Below, in pieces: positions 19,800-30,283 of a DNA stretch of 64,000 nucleotides. Source of the stretch: Mucilaginibacter sp. (lineage in GTDB: Bacteria > Bacteroidota > Bacteroidia > Sphingobacteriales > Sphingobacteriaceae); contig JANXTT010000024.1 of the NCBI GenBank assembly GCA_025352225.1, positions 1-64,000 of the forward strand. Reading direction: 5' to 3'. Within the stretch, counting starts at the first letter, position 1. Each line of letters begins with the position of its first letter. The notes beneath the pieces were generated by a model, which saw only the letters and a list, made by a program, of their open reading frames with translations, was not told the origin of the DNA and made no database searches. The position numbers and the translations under genes are program-made.

Positions 19800-20420
19800 A
19801 TGAGCAAAATTATTTTTGACAGCGGAATATCACTTGATGGCTTTTTCGCAGGCGATAACAGAAGCCCCAGCAACCCAATGGGCGGCGTTTCTGGGAAAAT
19901 TCACCAGTGGATGTTTAAACAAAAAGCATTTTGGAAACACCTCAATATGGAAGGTGGTGAAGAACACGGTGCAGACAGCCAATTATTTGAGGATGTGTTT
20001 GCAAGAACAGGTTCGTACATCATGGGAAAGCGAATGTTTGAAGAAGGCGAAGTACATTGGCCAGAAGATTTATACAAAGAAGATGTTTATGTTCTGACAC
20101 ACGAAAAACGGGAGCCCTGGGTTCAAAAGGGAACAACTACTTTTTATTTCATCAATGACGGAATACAAAGTGCTTTAGAAAAAGCAAGACAATCAGCCAA
20201 AGGAAAAGACATAAGAATACAAGGTGGTGCTAATACTATTCAACAATTTCTCAATGCAGGGCTTGTGGACGAATTTTTCATTCACATTGCACCTGTTTTT
20301 TTAGGAAGTGGTATCCGACTGTTTGATGGCATTGACAATGACAAATATGATATTCAAATTGTAGAAGTAATACCTTCAAACTTAACAACACATTTGAGAT
20401 ACAAACTGACGAAGAAATGA
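19800..20420 (+). CDS. Dihydrofolate reductase family protein (RibD C-terminal-like)
   Basis: SGISLDGFFAG, YIMGKRMFEEGE, IRIQGGANTIQQFLNAGLVDEFFIHIAPVFLGSGIRLF. Confidence 0.88.
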   Translation: MSKIIFDSGISLDGFFAGDNRSPSNPMGGVSGKIHQWMFKQKAFWKHLNMEGGEEHGADSQLFEDVFARTGSYIMGKRMFEEGEVHWPEDLYKEDVYVLTHEKREPWVQKGTTTFYFINDGIQSALEKARQSAKGKDIRIQGGANTIQQFLNAGLVDEFFIHIAPVFLGSGIRLFDGIDNDKYDIQIVEVIPSNLTTHLRYKLTKK

Positions 20421-20527
20421 AAACGACTACCCATACCAGAACTTAACCGCGTTAATTAGTTCATAACACAGTTAGTGAGCACTCTGCGTGTCAAATTTCT
20501 CTTAATAACCTTTAATAAAATGGGTAA

Positions 20528-20575
20528 GCCCGGTAATATTAACCCCGCCGGGTAATTTATAACCCGGTAATATTA
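20528..20575. repeat. Small structured repeat between convergent genes (CCCGGTAATATTA x2, CCGGGT...ACCCGG hairpin)
   Basis: Direct repeat at 20529-20541 and 20563-20575 with an internal inverted repeat. Confidence 0.65.
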
Positions 20576-20791
20576 TTGTATCGCGCTGGGTAATAATTCA
20601 CGAATTTGTTCTTCAATATCGAGGTCTATTTTTGATTTTAACAATGATCCGCATTTAGAACATTGAGCATCGTTTAGTAACGCTTTTTCGAGCGTTAAAT
20701 AATTTATCGCTGTTGATTTATATTTATATATTGAGTTTGAACACTTGGTGTTAAAACAATAACAGGCTATATAGTCGCTAGTTGTTCTCAT
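20573..20791 (-). CDS. Small zinc-ribbon-like hypothetical protein
   Basis: CYCFNTKC...CSKCG pattern; 72 aa. Confidence 0.45.
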   Translation of the reverse strand: MRTTSDYIACYCFNTKCSNSIYKYKSTAINYLTLEKALLNDAQCSKCGSLLKSKIDLDIEEQIRELLPSAIQ

Positions 20792-20912
20792 TGCTGTCTC
20801 CGATTTTCAATAACAAATCAACAACTATACCACTATTCCATTTACAGGCAATTAATTTCAATAAATATTTTATCGGCTCAATATAATGTAACATCTACAC
20901 TAAGGTATATTG

Positions 20913-20920
20913 TATATTTG
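20913..20920 (+). promoter_or_regulatory. TATATTTG -7 box upstream of ccmB
   Basis: Matches TAnnTTTG, 8 bp before the ATG at 20928. Confidence 0.55.
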
Positions 20921-20927
20921 CAGCTAA

Positions 20928-21611
20928 ATGGATTTGATTAACCAAACAAAACACCTCTTAAAGAAGGAAATTTTATTAGAGTGGCGGTCAAAATATGCAT
21001 TTAACGGTGTGCTGTTATATGTTGTATCAACGGTATTTGTTTGTTACATGGCCTTTAACCTTAATTTGGGCTTTAGTAGCGTTAAAAGTTACGCCATTGT
21101 TTGGAACACCCTTTTTTGGATCATTATTTTATTTGCTGCGGTAAATGCCATAGCCAAAAGTTTTTTGCAGGAAAATAAAAACAGGCAATTATATTATTAC
21201 TCCATTGCTGGCCCGCATGCTATTATACTGTCCAAAATAATTTACAATGTGTTACTCATGTCGTTGTTAAGCGTACTGGCTTTAATAATATACAGCCTGT
21301 TCTTTACAAATCCAACAAACGATACATGGTATTACTTTTTAACGGTTGTATTGGGCGGAGTGAGTTTTTCAACCGTATTTACCATGATCTCTGCCATCGC
21401 CTCAAAGGCAAGCAATAATGGTACGTTAATGGCCATATTAAGTTTCCCCGTAATTATACCCGTTATTTTATTACTCATCCGCATGAGCAAAAGAGCCATG
21501 GATGGGTTGGAGCATAGTTTATCCTATCAGGATATAGGTGTGCTGATGGGTATAAACGTAATTGTGATTGCTACATCATTATTATTGTTTCCTTTTTTAT
21601 GGCGAGATTAA
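20928..21611 (+). CDS. ccmB: Heme exporter protein CcmB
   Basis: KKEILLEWRSKYAFNGVLLYVVST, 6 TM segments; ccm neighbours downstream. Confidence 0.88.
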   Translation: MDLINQTKHLLKKEILLEWRSKYAFNGVLLYVVSTVFVCYMAFNLNLGFSSVKSYAIVWNTLFWIIILFAAVNAIAKSFLQENKNRQLYYYSIAGPHAIILSKIIYNVLLMSLLSVLALIIYSLFFTNPTNDTWYYFLTVVLGGVSFSTVFTMISAIASKASNNGTLMAILSFPVIIPVILLLIRMSKRAMDGLEHSLSYQDIGVLMGINVIVIATSLLLFPFLWRD

Positions 21612-21672
21612 ATACTGCACAATAATAAACAGCTTAGCTTGTTATTTAATAACTTTTACTGTTAATTTATAC

Positions 21673-22869
21673 ATGCGTTTTTTTCTGTTTGGTTTTCTAT
21701 TTATCGCGTTCCCGGTTATTTTATGGGCTCAAAACGGAACTATAACAGGTAAAGTTATCAGTACTGATGTGCAAGCCCCGTTAGCCAGAGCCAATGTGTT
21801 TTTAAGTAATGCCACTGTAGGTACCGCCACCTTAAACGATGGTACTTTTACCATGCATGGTGTTAAACCGGGCCAGTACGAATTGGTTGTTACCTACGTA
21901 GGGTACGATACTTATTACAAAACCATTATGGTTGGTGCAGCGCCAATACAGCTTAATATAGAAATGCACCTCAAAACCACCGCGATGGATGAAGTATCCA
22001 TTGTAGCGCATAAGTTTTCTAAAGAAAACTTTGATATGTTTTTGAAAGATTTTGTGGGCACTTCTAACAATGCAAAAAAGTGCAGAGTAGTAAACCCTAA
22101 GGCGGTAGATCTGGTATACCATAAATTAAATAAGGTTTTAGAAGGTAGCTCCGATGAGTTCTTAATCATCGACAATAAGGCATTAGGTTACCGTATTAAA
22201 TTTTTAATCAATGATTTTAAGAGCGATTATATCAGCAACATCATATCCTACTCGGGCAAGGTGCTTTACGAAGAGCTAAAAGGCAGTAAAGCACAGGTAG
22301 TTAAATGGCACCAAAAACGCGAAGAAGCTTATTATGGGTCTAGTATGCATTTTTTTCGATCCCTGCTTCACGGTAAGTTAGCAGAGGAGGGGTTTGTACT
22401 TCATAGGCTCATCCGCAAACCAAACCCTAAACGCCCGGCGCCAATAATAATCCAGCAAAAGCGCGATAAGTTTTATGAAGAGCAAAACAGAGACTCGCTC
22501 AACTATTGGAACGCTATTTACGATTTACCTAAATACAATGAAACCCTTATACGCCAACCCATTAATGAGCTGGAAGTTGTTAGGCGTACCGAACAGGACG
22601 GCGTATTTGCCATCACTTTTCCTGATTATTTGTATGTGATGTATACCAAAAAACGGGACGAAGATAATTTTAGCGGGGTGTACCGTACCCTGGATATGGC
22701 AAACTATTTAACAAGCATCATAACACTTTACAAACCTTACGCGTTATTTGATTTAAATGGCGTTGTTATATCGCAACAAAGTACACTTTATGAAGGCGCA
22801 TGGTCCAAAGATAAAATAGCCGAATTATTGCCGATAGATTACGCGCCCGATATAGCCGTTAAAAAGTGA
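21673..22869 (+). CDS. Carboxypeptidase-regulatory-like (CarboxypepD_reg) domain protein, exported
   Basis: Signal peptide at in-frame ATG 21673; GTITGKVISTDVQAPLARANVFLSNATVGTATLNDGTF. Confidence 0.82.
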   Translation: MRFFLFGFLFIAFPVILWAQNGTITGKVISTDVQAPLARANVFLSNATVGTATLNDGTFTMHGVKPGQYELVVTYVGYDTYYKTIMVGAAPIQLNIEMHLKTTAMDEVSIVAHKFSKENFDMFLKDFVGTSNNAKKCRVVNPKAVDLVYHKLNKVLEGSSDEFLIIDNKALGYRIKFLINDFKSDYISNIISYSGKVLYEELKGSKAQVVKWHQKREEAYYGSSMHFFRSLLHGKLAEEGFVLHRLIRKPNPKRPAPIIIQQKRDKFYEEQNRDSLNYWNAIYDLPKYNETLIRQPINELEVVRRTEQDGVFAITFPDYLYVMYTKKRDEDNFSGVYRTLDMANYLTSIITLYKPYALFDLNGVVISQQSTLYEGAWSKDKIAELLPIDYAPDIAVKK

Positions 22870-22967
22870 TCACCATTACTAATTCTATAATTAATATATG
22901 GTGTAATAAATGCTGTAAGTACTACCTTTGGAAATTATTTAAAAATGTTTTGCCGAACTAATAAAAT

Positions 22968-23642
22968 ATGAAGTTCATTTATCAAACCTGGTGGAAGCTA
23001 TTGGCTGTTATTTTAGTTTTTTATACCATGATAGCCGGCTTTTTACTCCATGTGCCAACCCTGCCCATCTTGCACGAAACCATAAGGAACCTGTATTTCC
23101 ATGTGCCTATGTGGATGGCCATGCTTACTGTGTTTGTAATTTCGGTATGGTATAGTGTTCTTTATTTAATTACCGGCAAAGAAGAGCACGACCTTGCCTC
23201 TATCGAATGTGTAAATACCGGATTGGTGTTTTATCTATTGGGTTTAATTACCGGGATGATGTGGGCCAAATATACCTGGGGCGAATTTTGGAGCGGCGAC
23301 CCAAAGCAAAATAGTGCTGCCATAGCCTTTTTATTATATTGTGCCTATTTGATACTGCGTAACTCCATTGACGAAGAACAAAAACGAGCCAAAATATCGG
23401 CTATATATAACATTTTTGCCTTCCCTATTATGATTGTGCTGTTGTTTGTGTTGCCACGGATGACAGTTTCCCTGCATCCCGGAAACGGCGGTAACCCCGC
23501 TTTTGGCAAATATGATTTGGATAGCAACATGCGGGTTGTGCTTTATCCGGCTTTTATAGGCTGGAGTTTAATAGCTTTGTGGATTGCTACCATCCGCTAC
23601 CGTATCCGTTTAATTGAATATAAAAGAAACGAAATTAACTGA
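22968..23642 (+). CDS. ccmC: Cytochrome c biogenesis protein CcmC/CcsA-type heme handling protein
   Basis: WGEFWSGDPKQNSA WWD-type motif, 6 TM segments. Confidence 0.9.
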   Translation: MKFIYQTWWKLLAVILVFYTMIAGFLLHVPTLPILHETIRNLYFHVPMWMAMLTVFVISVWYSVLYLITGKEEHDLASIECVNTGLVFYLLGLITGMMWAKYTWGEFWSGDPKQNSAAIAFLLYCAYLILRNSIDEEQKRAKISAIYNIFAFPIMIVLLFVLPRMTVSLHPGNGGNPAFGKYDLDSNMRVVLYPAFIGWSLIALWIATIRYRIRLIEYKRNEIN

Positions 23643-23851
23643 TGAAGAAGCTAATATTTTTAATATTACTAATGGGTTTAAACGCCGCAACTGTTTTTGC
23701 GCAGCAAGCTCCGGTTGAAATGGCCGATACCATGCGCAGTTCGGGTAAAATTTATGTGGTGATAGCCACTATTGCCATCATATTTGCGGGCCTGGCTATA
23801 TTTCTTTTTACGATTGACAGAAGGTTAAGAAAGATAGAAAAGGAAGTATAA
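23642..23851 (+). CDS. CcmD-like small membrane protein
   Basis: Short single-TM protein overlapping ccmC; positional. Confidence 0.65.
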   Translation: MKKLIFLILLMGLNAATVFAQQAPVEMADTMRSSGKIYVVIATIAIIFAGLAIFLFTIDRRLRKIEKEV

Positions 23852-23951
23852 ACCCGAAATTTATGTAATTATTAAACTTTGCGTGCATAGCTACGTTTAA
23901 ATAAATACAACAGTTATACTGTGTAATTATATTTATTCAAATTCTTATTGT

Positions 23952-25388
23952 ATGCCTAATAATAAGCTAGTTGCAAATCAGGAGCTGCATTTTTTTGGTG
24001 ATGTATGTAAAAACTTTGATTATGCCGCCCAATTTACCCAACATGATTCCGGCCTGCTCGATCAGATTAAATCATGTAATAGCGTTTACCGCTTTCGCTT
24101 CCCTATCCGCAAGGGAAATCATTTTGAAGTAATTGATGCCTGGCGGGTTGAACATTCGCACCATCAATCGCCAACAAAGGGCGGTATCCGTTATAGCGAA
24201 ATGGTTAACGAAGATGAGGTAATGGCCCTTGCCGCCCTCATGACGTATAAATGCGCCATTGTTAATGTACCCTTTGGGGGAGCAAAAGGGGGCATCAAAA
24301 TTAATCCCCAAAATTACACCCTATCCGAGCTTGAAAATATAACCCGCCGTTACACGGTAGAGCTAATAAAAAAAAATTTTATAGGCCCCAGCATTGATGT
24401 ACCCGCGCCTGATTATGGCTCGGGCGAGCGCGAAATGGGCTGGATAGCGGACACCTACGCCACAATGAATCCCGGGCAATTAGATGCCATGGGAGCGGTA
24501 ACAGGTAAGCCTATAGCCTTGCATGGCATAGCGGGCCGCCGCGAAGCTACCGGCCGGGGTGTTGCCCTTGCCATACGCGAATGTGTAACTATAGCCGAAG
24601 ACATGCAAAAGCTGGGCCTTACCGCCGGGATAGCGGGTAAAAAGGTAATTGTACAAGGCATGGGTAATGTGGGTTACCATTCTGCCAAATTTTTATCAGA
24701 ATTTGGGGCACTTATTGTTGGCTTATGTGAGTTTGAAGGTGCCCTTTATAATGCCGATGGTTTGGATGTGGAAGCCGTTTTTCAGCATCGTAAGGCAACT
24801 GGTTCAATTTTAGGATACGCGGGTGCTAAAAAGGAATATAAAAACCCAATGCTTGGCCTGGAGCAACCTTGCGATATTTTAGTACCTGCCGCGCTTGAAA
24901 ACCAGATAACTATCAACAACATTAAAAACATTCAGGCTAAAATTATATGCGAAGGTGCTAATGGCCCCACCACGCCCGAGGCTGAAGCTGTATTTTATAA
25001 GAATGGCGGCATCATCATCCCCGATATGTACGCTAACGCTGGCGGGGTTACGGTATCCTATTTCGAATGGTTGAAAAACCTCTCGCATGTTGCCTTTGGC
25101 CGTATGAGCCGGCGTTTTGAAGAAAACTCTAATCTTAACCTCGTGAACATGGTCGAAGGTATCACCGGGCTATCATTAACCTCCATGCAACGTTCAAGTA
25201 TAATTAAGGGCGCGTCGGAGTTGGAGCTGGTAAACTCCGGCCTCGAAGATACCATGATCCGGTCTTACCATGAGATCCGTGAAACATTACATCACAACCC
25301 TAAAATTGATACCTTAAGAACAGCCGCCTTTGTTGGTGCCATCAATAAGATAGCGGTATCCTATCAAAATTTGGGTGTTTGGCCTTAA
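23952..25388 (+). CDS. Glu/Leu/Phe/Val dehydrogenase
   Basis: HHQSPTKGGIRYS, KCAIVNVPFGGAKGGI, VQGMGNVGYH. Confidence 0.94.
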   Translation: MPNNKLVANQELHFFGDVCKNFDYAAQFTQHDSGLLDQIKSCNSVYRFRFPIRKGNHFEVIDAWRVEHSHHQSPTKGGIRYSEMVNEDEVMALAALMTYKCAIVNVPFGGAKGGIKINPQNYTLSELENITRRYTVELIKKNFIGPSIDVPAPDYGSGEREMGWIADTYATMNPGQLDAMGAVTGKPIALHGIAGRREATGRGVALAIRECVTIAEDMQKLGLTAGIAGKKVIVQGMGNVGYHSAKFLSEFGALIVGLCEFEGALYNADGLDVEAVFQHRKATGSILGYAGAKKEYKNPMLGLEQPCDILVPAALENQITINNIKNIQAKIICEGANGPTTPEAEAVFYKNGGIIIPDMYANAGGVTVSYFEWLKNLSHVAFGRMSRRFEENSNLNLVNMVEGITGLSLTSMQRSSIIKGASELELVNSGLEDTMIRSYHEIRETLHHNPKIDTLRTAAFVGAINKIAVSYQNLGVWP

Positions 25389-25527
25389 AAAGTTTAAAGG
25401 CGAAAGTTTAAAGTTTAAAAAGTGCGTATGACGTTAGTGAAAACTGGTGAAAATGCAACTTTCTTATCAATAACAATTCTAAATAGAATATAAGTGTAGT
25501 AATAAACGTTATTACCTTAAGGTTTTG

Positions 25528-25535
25528 TATTTTTG
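25528..25535 (+). promoter_or_regulatory. TATTTTTG -7 box upstream of ccmE
   Basis: Matches TAnnTTTG, about 30 bp before the ATG at 25566. Confidence 0.55.
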
Positions 25536-25565
25536 TATCCGTAACCTGAAATTAGAAATTACATC

Positions 25566-25976
25566 ATGAAAAAAGGTTCTGTTTTTGGATTAATTGTTAT
25601 AGCGATTGCAATTGCTATAATTATCAGTTCGTATTCCAATACAAGTACTTATGCTACTTTTAAAGAAGCAAAAGATAGCCAGGCTGAGCTGCACGTAGTT
25701 GGCCACCTGGACAAGAAAAAACAACTGTTTTACGATCCGGCTAAAGATGCAAATTACTTTTCATTTTTTATGACGGATAGTAAAGGTCAAGAATGTAAGG
25801 TGGTATTTACTGGCACTAAACCACAAGATTTTGAACGTTCAGAACAGATCGTATTAACCGGGCAGATGACAGGTAGTGAGTTTCATGCTTCAAAAATTTT
25901 AATGAAATGCCCATCCAAGTATACACAAGATAAACTGGACGAAAAAGAATACAAGGCTAAACCAGCCACTATATAA
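25566..25976 (+). CDS. ccmE: Cytochrome c maturation protein CcmE (OB-fold heme chaperone)
   Basis: N-terminal TM, ELHVVGHLDKKK...VVFTGTKPQDFE...ASKILMKCPSKY. Confidence 0.82.
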   Translation: MKKGSVFGLIVIAIAIAIIISSYSNTSTYATFKEAKDSQAELHVVGHLDKKKQLFYDPAKDANYFSFFMTDSKGQECKVVFTGTKPQDFERSEQIVLTGQMTGSEFHASKILMKCPSKYTQDKLDEKEYKAKPATI

Positions 25977-25981
25977 TATTA

Positions 25982-28435
25982 ATGGATACAGTTTTTAAAG
26001 GCGAACACCTTTTTCCGGGCCATTTGGGTCAGTTTTTTATCATACTCGCATTTGGCTCGGCACTTTTTTCAACAATAAGCTATTTTTTCGCAACCACCAA
26101 TAAAAACCCGCTTGATCGTTCGTGGCATTTGATGGGGCGTATCGGTTTTATGGCCAACTCCGTTTCGGTAGTAGGTATTGGGGTTTGTTTATTCTACATT
26201 ATTTACAATAATCTTTTTGAATACCATTATGCCTGGGCGCATTCCTCAAAAACGTTGCCGGTATACTACATTATTTCCAGCTATTGGGAGGGCCAGGAAG
26301 GGAGTTTTTGGCTGTGGGCATTTTGGCAGGCGGTACTGGGTAATGTGTTGTTGTGGAAAGCCAGATCGTGGGAAAACCCAGTAATGACCGTTGTGGGTTT
26401 ATCTCAAACATTATTAACGTCGATGCTAATTGGCGTAGAACTGTTGGGTAATCGGGTGGGGAGTTCGCCATTTATATTGTTGCGCCAGGCTATAGAGGCA
26501 CCCATATTTAAATCTTCAGAATATCTTCAATTTATAAAAGATGGCAACGGGCTAAATCCTTTATTGCAAAATTATTGGATGGTTATACACCCGCCAACGC
26601 TGTTTTTGGGTTTCGCGTCAATGATCATCCCTTTTGCCTACGCCATAGCCGGTTTATGGACAAAGAATTATAAGGGATGGGTTCAGCCTGCTATTTCTTA
26701 TTCCCTGTTTTCGGTAATGGTATTGGGTACAGGTATTATCATGGGCTCGTTTTGGGCGTACGAGTCGCTTAACTTTAACGGTTTTTGGGCTTGGGATCCG
26801 GTGGAGAATGCTTCGGTTATTCCCTGGTTAACATTAATAGCAGCCGTACACGTACTTATAGTTTATAAAAACACGGGTCACGCTTATTTTACGGCTACGT
26901 TTTTAGTGCTCATCAGTTTTATATTGGTACTATATGCGTCATTTTTAACCCGCAGCGGAATATTAGGCGAAACATCAGTTCATGCTTTTACCGATTTGGG
27001 CATGTTTTGGCACTTGGTAGTTGATGTAATTATATTTTTAGGAATCGCGGTTACACTGGTTGTTTTACGATGGAAAGATTTGCCCATTAGTAAAAAAGAC
27101 GAAGAAACGTACTCGCGCGAATTTTGGATGTTTGTTGGCGCGGTTTTCCTGGGTTTATCATGTTTTCACCTGGTTATTGTAACCTCTATACCCGTTTGGA
27201 ATGCTATGTTTGGTACCAAACTGGCACCGCCTACCGAGCCTATACGTTTTTATAATGTATTCCAGTCGGGTTTTGCATTTGTAATTACGTTGCTCGCTGG
27301 CTTTACCCAATTTTTAAAATATAAAAAAACAGATACAACCCGTTTTTTCATCACCAGTATTATATATTTTGTATTTGCAGCATTGGTTACCGCGCTTATA
27401 GTGTATGTAACAGGTATTTACCATAACCACTGGATATTTATTTTGGTTGTACTAGGTGCGGTGTATTCCGTATTGGCCAATGCTAAAATATTAGCCGATG
27501 TATTGAAAGGGAAAGTTAAACTGGCAGGCTCGGCGGTAGCGCATATAGGTTTTGGTTTGTTATTGATAGGGGCCGTAATTGCGGCGGGTACCAGTAAAGT
27601 GGTGTCTGTAAATAACAGTGGCATGGTAGAGGTAGCAGGCTTTGATAAAGTGGCCAACGTGCGCGAAAACATTATGTTATACAAAAATGAGCCTGTTAGT
27701 ATGGGCGGGTATAAAGTGACATATATTGGCGATTCGCTGGCTATGCCTAATCATTATTTTAAAGTTGACTATAAACGGTTAGATGCCCAGGGTAAAATTA
27801 CAGAAGAGTTTGTACTAAAGCCAAATGCCCAGGCCAATGCAAAAATGGGTTTGGTTGCCACGCCAGATACCAAACATTACCTCTTTCATGATCTGTATAC
27901 CCATGTAACCGCCGCGCCAATAAAGGGCGAAGAAAGTATGCAAGGTGGTGCCGCGCACGAAGAAACTAACGACGATAAAAACTACGACCCACCTGTTGTT
28001 CACGAGGTTGCTATTGGTGATACCATCCGTTACCGGGATGGCCTGATTGTTTTAAAAGCACTTGATAAGGATGCCAAAGTGCAAAATATACCTTTGGCAC
28101 AAAATGATATATCAGTAGGGGCAAAGCTCGAAATTATAACACATGGTATAACCTACAAAAGCGAGCCTGTTTTTATGATAAAGGGAGGCAGCGGTTTTGA
28201 CTTTGCCCGCAAGGTTGATGATGCAGGTTTAAAACTCCGGTTCAGTAAAATAATCCCTCAAAATAATAAGGTCGAAATTACGGTATACCAACAGCCCGAA
28301 AGTAAAAAAGCCTATATTGTAATGAAAGCTATTGATTTCCCTTATATTAATTTCTTTTGGAGCGGCACAATCATTATGGTTATCGGTTTTTTATTATCCA
28401 TCTTCCGTAGAAATAAAGAGCTTAAAGCGATTTAA
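25982..28435 (+). CDS. ccmF: Cytochrome c assembly protein CcmF/CcsA type
   Basis: GSFWAYESLNFNGFWAWDPVENASVIPWL WWD motif; many TM segments. Confidence 0.92.
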   Translation: MDTVFKGEHLFPGHLGQFFIILAFGSALFSTISYFFATTNKNPLDRSWHLMGRIGFMANSVSVVGIGVCLFYIIYNNLFEYHYAWAHSSKTLPVYYIISSYWEGQEGSFWLWAFWQAVLGNVLLWKARSWENPVMTVVGLSQTLLTSMLIGVELLGNRVGSSPFILLRQAIEAPIFKSSEYLQFIKDGNGLNPLLQNYWMVIHPPTLFLGFASMIIPFAYAIAGLWTKNYKGWVQPAISYSLFSVMVLGTGIIMGSFWAYESLNFNGFWAWDPVENASVIPWLTLIAAVHVLIVYKNTGHAYFTATFLVLISFILVLYASFLTRSGILGETSVHAFTDLGMFWHLVVDVIIFLGIAVTLVVLRWKDLPISKKDEETYSREFWMFVGAVFLGLSCFHLVIVTSIPVWNAMFGTKLAPPTEPIRFYNVFQSGFAFVITLLAGFTQFLKYKKTDTTRFFITSIIYFVFAALVTALIVYVTGIYHNHWIFILVVLGAVYSVLANAKILADVLKGKVKLAGSAVAHIGFGLLLIGAVIAAGTSKVVSVNNSGMVEVAGFDKVANVRENIMLYKNEPVSMGGYKVTYIGDSLAMPNHYFKVDYKRLDAQGKITEEFVLKPNAQANAKMGLVATPDTKHYLFHDLYTHVTAAPIKGEESMQGGAAHEETNDDKNYDPPVVHEVAIGDTIRYRDGLIVLKALDKDAKVQNIPLAQNDISVGAKLEIITHGITYKSEPVFMIKGGSGFDFARKVDDAGLKLRFSKIIPQNNKVEITVYQQPESKKAYIVMKAIDFPYINFFWSGTIIMVIGFLLSIFRRNKELKAI

Positions 28436-28644
28436 AAATATCCTTTAATAAAATAACTTAAAGTACCATTGCAAGCAGCCTATCCTGCTGATCTATTAGA
28501 AGCCTATTGCCATTTTGGCATAAAACACCAATTTTTAGATGTGGAATAATTTTTGAATAGCCTATCATGTGTATTTAAATTTACTATACATTTGATGTAA
28601 CAAACTTAAATTTCAGTAATCTAACCTAATAGAATATAACGATC

Positions 28645-29427
28645 ATGAAAAAATTATGGATCTCCGTTGCCTTTGCAGTTACGCTTGCAGCATGCTCGCA
28701 AAACCATCCGCAACAAAACAATGTTACTATACAGAGTAATACCACGGCAGGTTTTGATGTAAACAAACTAGGCGAATTAGTTAAAACAAGTACCGATCCG
28801 CAGGTACTCGAAAAAGCAATTAATGACCCTAATAACCACATCAACAACCTTGATTTAAATAAAGACGGTACCATTGATTACCTTAAAGTTACCGAGCCGG
28901 GTAAAAATCAATTAACCGTTGTTGACGATATCAGCAGCGACCAATCGGTAACGGTAGCCAGCATTAATGTAAATCCATCTAATAACAACACCGCCGATTT
29001 AAATATACAGGGTAACCCAAGTTACGTTGGCGATAACAATATGTATCATTCGCATTTCTCGTTTACAGATTTTCTGTTGCTGAGTTATTTAATGCGCCCG
29101 CATAGTTATTATATGCCAATGTATCATTACGGTTACTACCCGTCGTACTATCATTCTACACGTGTAGTCAATAATTACAGAACAACTACTAGTCCGGCGG
29201 TATCACATTCATCGTCATATAACCGCAGCAGCTTAAGCCAGCCATCAAGTTCACAACGCTCCTTCAGTCGCCGTGATAATTCGCAGCCTGTTCGCAGTGG
29301 CGGTTTTGGCAACCATTCATCTGGCTCATCCTCAGGTTTTGGCAGCAGCAACCGTTCATCAGGTTTTGGTTCATCGTCGCACAGAAGCTTTGGCGGTGGC
29401 CGTTCAAGCTTTGGCAGGAGAAGATAA
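28645..29427 (+). CDS. Lipoprotein with EF-hand-like loop and Ser/Gly-rich tail
   Basis: Lipobox AACS; DLNKDGTIDYLKV; SSSGFGSSNRSSGFGSSSHRSFGGGRSSFGRRR tail. Confidence 0.75.
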   Translation: MKKLWISVAFAVTLAACSQNHPQQNNVTIQSNTTAGFDVNKLGELVKTSTDPQVLEKAINDPNNHINNLDLNKDGTIDYLKVTEPGKNQLTVVDDISSDQSVTVASINVNPSNNNTADLNIQGNPSYVGDNNMYHSHFSFTDFLLLSYLMRPHSYYMPMYHYGYYPSYYHSTRVVNNYRTTTSPAVSHSSSYNRSSLSQPSSSQRSFSRRDNSQPVRSGGFGNHSSGSSSGFGSSNRSSGFGSSSHRSFGGGRSSFGRRR

Positions 29428-29489
29428 ACTTTAATTATTGAATAACTAATAAACCCATACCGATAACCGATAACCCAATAACAAATACC

Positions 29490-30191
29490 ATGAGCATATT
29501 CGACAGATTATTCCGTATAGGCAAGGCAGAGGCCAACGCCGCAGTAGATAAATTAGAAGATCCATCAAAAATGGCGGATCAAATCCTTCGCGAACTGCGG
29601 GAAAACTATCAGCAGGCCATACAAGGCGAAGCTGAAATAAAAGCTCAGGCCTTGCAGCACCGCGCAAGTGAATTGCAGGCCCGCAACAAAGCAAACGATT
29701 GGGAAAAGAAAACAAACGATTTGTTAGATAGAGTAGATGCCAAACAACTGGATGAGGCTCAGGGTAACGATTTAGCAGCCAAAGCGGCGCAAGCACATGA
29801 GGACGCCTTAAAAGAGGCCGACCAGTACAGAGCCATGGCCGAAAAAGAGGAAAGCGCGGTTAACGTGATGGACCTTAAAATTAAACAGATCAAAGATCAA
29901 ATTGCCGAAACCGAAAACCGTGCAAAAATGATCCAATCTCGTGCTAAAACTGCCGAAGTATCTGAGAAGATAAACAAAACATTATCAAACGTGGATACCG
30001 ATGGTTTAATGCAAACCCTAAACCGTATGGACGAGCGGGCTTCGGCACAAGAGTTCCGTGCGGCAGCTTATGCGCAGATAGAAGATTCCACCCTATCAAC
30101 AGAGCAGGAAATAAACAAGGCATTGGCCCAAAGCAACTCAACATCGGCGCTGGATGCCATTAAAGCCAAGAGGACTAAATTGCTTAATTAA
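29490..30191 (+). CDS. PspA/IM30 family protein
   Basis: MSIFDRLFRIGKAEANAAVDKLEDPSKMADQILRELRENYQQA; long coiled coil. Confidence 0.9.
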   Translation: MSIFDRLFRIGKAEANAAVDKLEDPSKMADQILRELRENYQQAIQGEAEIKAQALQHRASELQARNKANDWEKKTNDLLDRVDAKQLDEAQGNDLAAKAAQAHEDALKEADQYRAMAEKEESAVNVMDLKIKQIKDQIAETENRAKMIQSRAKTAEVSEKINKTLSNVDTDGLMQTLNRMDERASAQEFRAAAYAQIEDSTLSTEQEINKALAQSNSTSALDAIKAKRTKLLN

Positions 30192-30205
30192 AAAGTTGTG
30201 AATTT

Positions 30206-30256
30206 CGGGTTGCGTGTTTAAGTTAAATCGTTTTCGGCTTGCTAAATCGCAACCCG
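30206..30256. repeat. 9-bp inverted repeat with 33-nt loop between PspA and the next gene
   Basis: CGGGTTGCG (30206-30214) / CGCAACCCG (30248-30256). Confidence 0.75.
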
Positions 30257-30283
30257 CACCAATAATACCAAAACCTGTGAACA

